Of a stretch of DNA of 53,235 nucleotides, positions 51,161 to 53,235 are shown in pieces; position 1 is the stretch's first letter; every line of letters begins with the position of its first letter. Source of the DNA: Asterionellopsis glacialis. Its lineage: Eukaryota; Bacillariophyta; Plagiogrammaphyceae; Rhaphoneidales; Asterionellopsidaceae. The stretch is taken from contig WKLE02001418.1 of NCBI GenBank assembly GCA_014885115.2, positions 1 through 53,235 of the forward strand, in the 5' to 3' direction. The position numbers were made by a program, and so were the translations under genes. The notes under the pieces were generated by a model that worked only from the letters and a program-made list of their open reading frames with translations, did not search any database and was not told the origin of the DNA.

Positions 51161-52812
51161 TCATGGTGGAGGACGATTCTTCATGCGGACAACAAAATCG
51201 TCAGGGGACAACAACTCTGATTCCCCACTTCCACCTGCACGACGACGAGCACCTTCTTTCTTTCTAAGAGTACTACTATAAAATTTCATCAATTCGTCCT
51301 TGCTTGCCAACTCTGCCCACCGATCTCGAAGTGTCCGGGGGTGTCTATCAGGAAAATTCTCCTGACTAATGCGCGCAAATTCTAAGGTTTCTGATTCTTT
51401 TACGACTTCTAGCAAACGCTTATCTTCTTCTTTCGAAAATGGTTTTTGAGAAATATCTGGGTTAAGTGACCGGTTCCACTTTTCTGTTATAGATTTTGTG
51501 GAGCGTCCCGGTAAGTGACTCTTGAAAATTAGGAAAAAGAACTTTTATTAGCTTTTATATACATCAACAATACAATACATATATAGTAGACTTTATAAAA
51601 TGAACTTACCGATGCTTTCATTAAAGCTGCAGGATCATCTCGATAAATTTTCATACAAAGAGCGAGTGTGCGTTCTTCTTCGTCAGACCAAACATCGTGT
51701 ACGTAAGTTGGATTCACAAGAGATGCATGTGCGCGCGTCAAAATTTGTCGTGCTGTCTTGTCTGGCAAGAGTGTTGAGGACATATGGGCAGCGGCTGGTC
51801 CATCCAAGTGCCACTGTGGGCCCATTGCCGCGGCATACTTGAGTATCAATTCATCTTCGGCTGGTGTCCAAGATGTAGGTTGACCCCGAGGCAATAACTT
51901 TGTATTATATGTCACCATACATTGCCACGGTGTTCTATTTGTTCTGAGAGCTGATGCCAGCTCTTTCCAACATAGTGGACCTTTTCGTGAATGTACCAAT
52001 TTCAGTAATTGGAGTGATTCCTCCTTTGAGAATGCAGAGGTGTTTAGAGTATTAAGATATATGGTGCGACACTCAGCGGCAGATCGTGTTGGGGCTGTTC
52101 CTTTTTCCTTTGTTCGTTCCTTCAAAATATGGGCTACTTGATCAAAGTTTACCTGTTCCATAAATTCAACACCTTTCTCTATGGTTCCGGCAGCGACACT
52201 TATGGTCGAATTCGTACCTTGGTCGATGGAATTTTCTAGTTGCTCTGAAACGATGGAACACAATAATTCGATTTCATTCTTTGACCATCTGGAATAATTA
52301 TGGTGAAATGCCTTGCCTTTTTCAAGTGCTCGTCTTTTTGCTACGTCGCTATTATGTGCTGGTATCTTTCCATCAGGGTCTACAAAAAATCTACGTGTCC
52401 ATTTACGATGCGGGTCGTACTGCCACTTGGTTATAAATGGCTTTGGCAAACGACCAGGTTTTGGCGTTTTGTTTATATGTTGAACGGGGTGTTTTTCAGT
52501 TCCTAACGATGTATCTTTGCGGGTAGTTGTCGCTTCTTCTTTTTCTTCTTGGTCTCCTGCTCTCTCAATATTTTGTATCTCGGTATAAACATTGTAAGAT
52601 TCTGCCACTGGAGTTCGTATTTTATCTATTTCCTCCCAAGTTGATGACAGGTGTCCAGACACACGTGACGCAAGCTTCCGGTTATCTGATTTCTGTTTTG
52701 CCAAACGTTGAATTTGACGTATAATCTCCAGTTGCAGTTCACGATTTGATTGCAATGCAACCTTTAGCGATGTTTCCGTGGCCGTCGTCTGTGTAGCCGT
52801 TGTGCCCTCCAT
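51161..52812 (-). CDS. SNAPC4-like multi-Myb-repeat protein (2 exons)
   Basis: Exons 52812-51610 and 51520-51161, intron 89 bp, phase 0 (ALMKAS|SHLPGRS); 520 aa. A coiled N-terminus (QLEIIRQIQRLAKQKSDNRKLAS) is followed by five Myb/SANT-like units: RWSKNEIELLCSIV, AFSKEESLQLLKLVHSRKGPLCWKELASALRTNRTPWQCMVTYN, SWTPAEDELILKYAAAMGPQW, VWSDEEERTLALCMKIY (which runs across the intron to GRSTKSITEKWNRSL) and PFSKEEDKRLLEVV...RTLRDRWAEL. The spaced W/F residues are those of Myb repeats. A run of about 4.5 repeats after a coiled segment fits SNAPC4 (SNAP190), the DNA-binding subunit of the snRNA-activating complex that directs Pol II/III transcription of snRNA, U6 and, in animals, tRNA-Sec genes. A Myb-like transcription factor of another type is the alternative. 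Confidence 0.7.
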
Positions 52813-53235
52813 TATGAACTAATAGTTACCGATGATGTGCAAAGTTTGTCATTGAGGATGGTCCACTTGCTCTTTTGCCGTGTTTACTTGGTGTTGTCGA
52901 GAGTCGGCACCTAGCATTCGCAAGCACTGCAGAGATCAGGGATGTCTGTTTCCCAGTTGCTGCTTGCTGCCACATATCTCATTTTTTATGATTTTTAGAG
53001 ATCATGTCATGTGCGTGGAATCGTGCACCAACTGGCGACTTGAATAGTGTCGAACAAAAAAATTGCGAAAAATCGAATGTCCGCAGGGACTTTTTAGGCT
53101 GTGTCCCCTGTACAGGGTACCTTGTAAAATATCTATTTCAGTAGAATCTTTCGAATACAATTACAACGTAGAGATAGATGCCAGTAAATCTTCCCGTGTT
53201 CTTTCTGTACCAGGTAGTATATCATTAGTGCCCAA
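52813..53235. other. Upstream region of the SNAPC4-like gene, window edge
   Basis: No gene. Words of the GTACAGGGTACC and TACCAGGTAGTA type occur at 53110-53120 and 53208-53218. Confidence 0.4.

Noticed and set aside
1..53235. CRISPR arrays, operons or phage features
   Set aside because: No regularly spaced direct repeats; genes have introns and their own promoters, as in a eukaryote.

Overview
The window is nuclear DNA from a eukaryote, most probably a diatom (a pennate one is a guess). The evidence is: compact genes with single or few 80-110 bp GT-AG introns; tightly packed genes on both strands; a plastid-type presequence with a VVA|FCP junction on a pseudouridine synthase; a gene with the 'VSFDxIxIREY...GDNPxCSxGPP' motif common in diatom proteins; and a membrane-anchored protein with bacterial-type solute-binding modules. 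One 36-base run of N marks an assembly gap (36630-36665).

Layout. 1-2.3 kb: 3' end of an IQ-motif protein (+) and a motif-bearing protein of unknown function (-). 3.7-15.3 kb: an AT-rich block of decayed mobile and unknown DNA. It holds a whole but inactivated piggyBac-like element (3726-7190) with TTAA ends, imperfect terminal repeats, a transposase broken by a 17-bp tandem duplication and two stops, and a second small broken gene on the other strand. Next come a broken Ty3/gypsy-like gag-protease (about 7620-9290), AT-rich relic DNA, and two stretches of decayed minus-strand coding sequence (about 12.8-13.4 and 14.3-14.9 kb). 16134-16222: a tRNA gene with the full architecture of eukaryotic selenocysteine tRNA, but anticodon TGA instead of TCA.

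16.7-53 kb is host genes: opine dehydrogenase-like (-), EamA/DMT transporter with 3 exons (-), DadA-like FAD oxidoreductase (+), a double solute-binding-domain membrane protein with 4 exons (+), exocyst SEC3 (+), gamma-glutamylcyclotransferase-like (-), an unknown low-complexity protein (+), a GT64/exostosin-like glycosyltransferase with 2 exons (+), a TPR-like protein (+), a membrane-anchored cyclophilin (-), V-ATPase subunit e with 3 exons (+), organellar methionyl-tRNA synthetase with 2 exons (-), a plastid RluA-type pseudouridine synthase with a PPR-like N-terminal region (-), an unknown 796-aa protein with 4 exons (+), and a SNAPC4-like multi-Myb protein with 2 exons (-). Exon joins were worked out by hand from splice signals, reading phase and family conservation.

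The genes do not form one pathway. The themes are translation and RNA (tRNA-Sec-like gene, MetRS, pseudouridine synthase, SNAPc-like factor) and membrane traffic or transport (SEC3, V-ATPase e, DMT carrier, GT64). Intergenic regions are rich in short self-complementary motifs built on TACCAGGTA/TACCTGGTA and GGTACC. The most notable item is the selenocysteine-type tRNA whose anticodon should read UCA rather than UGA.
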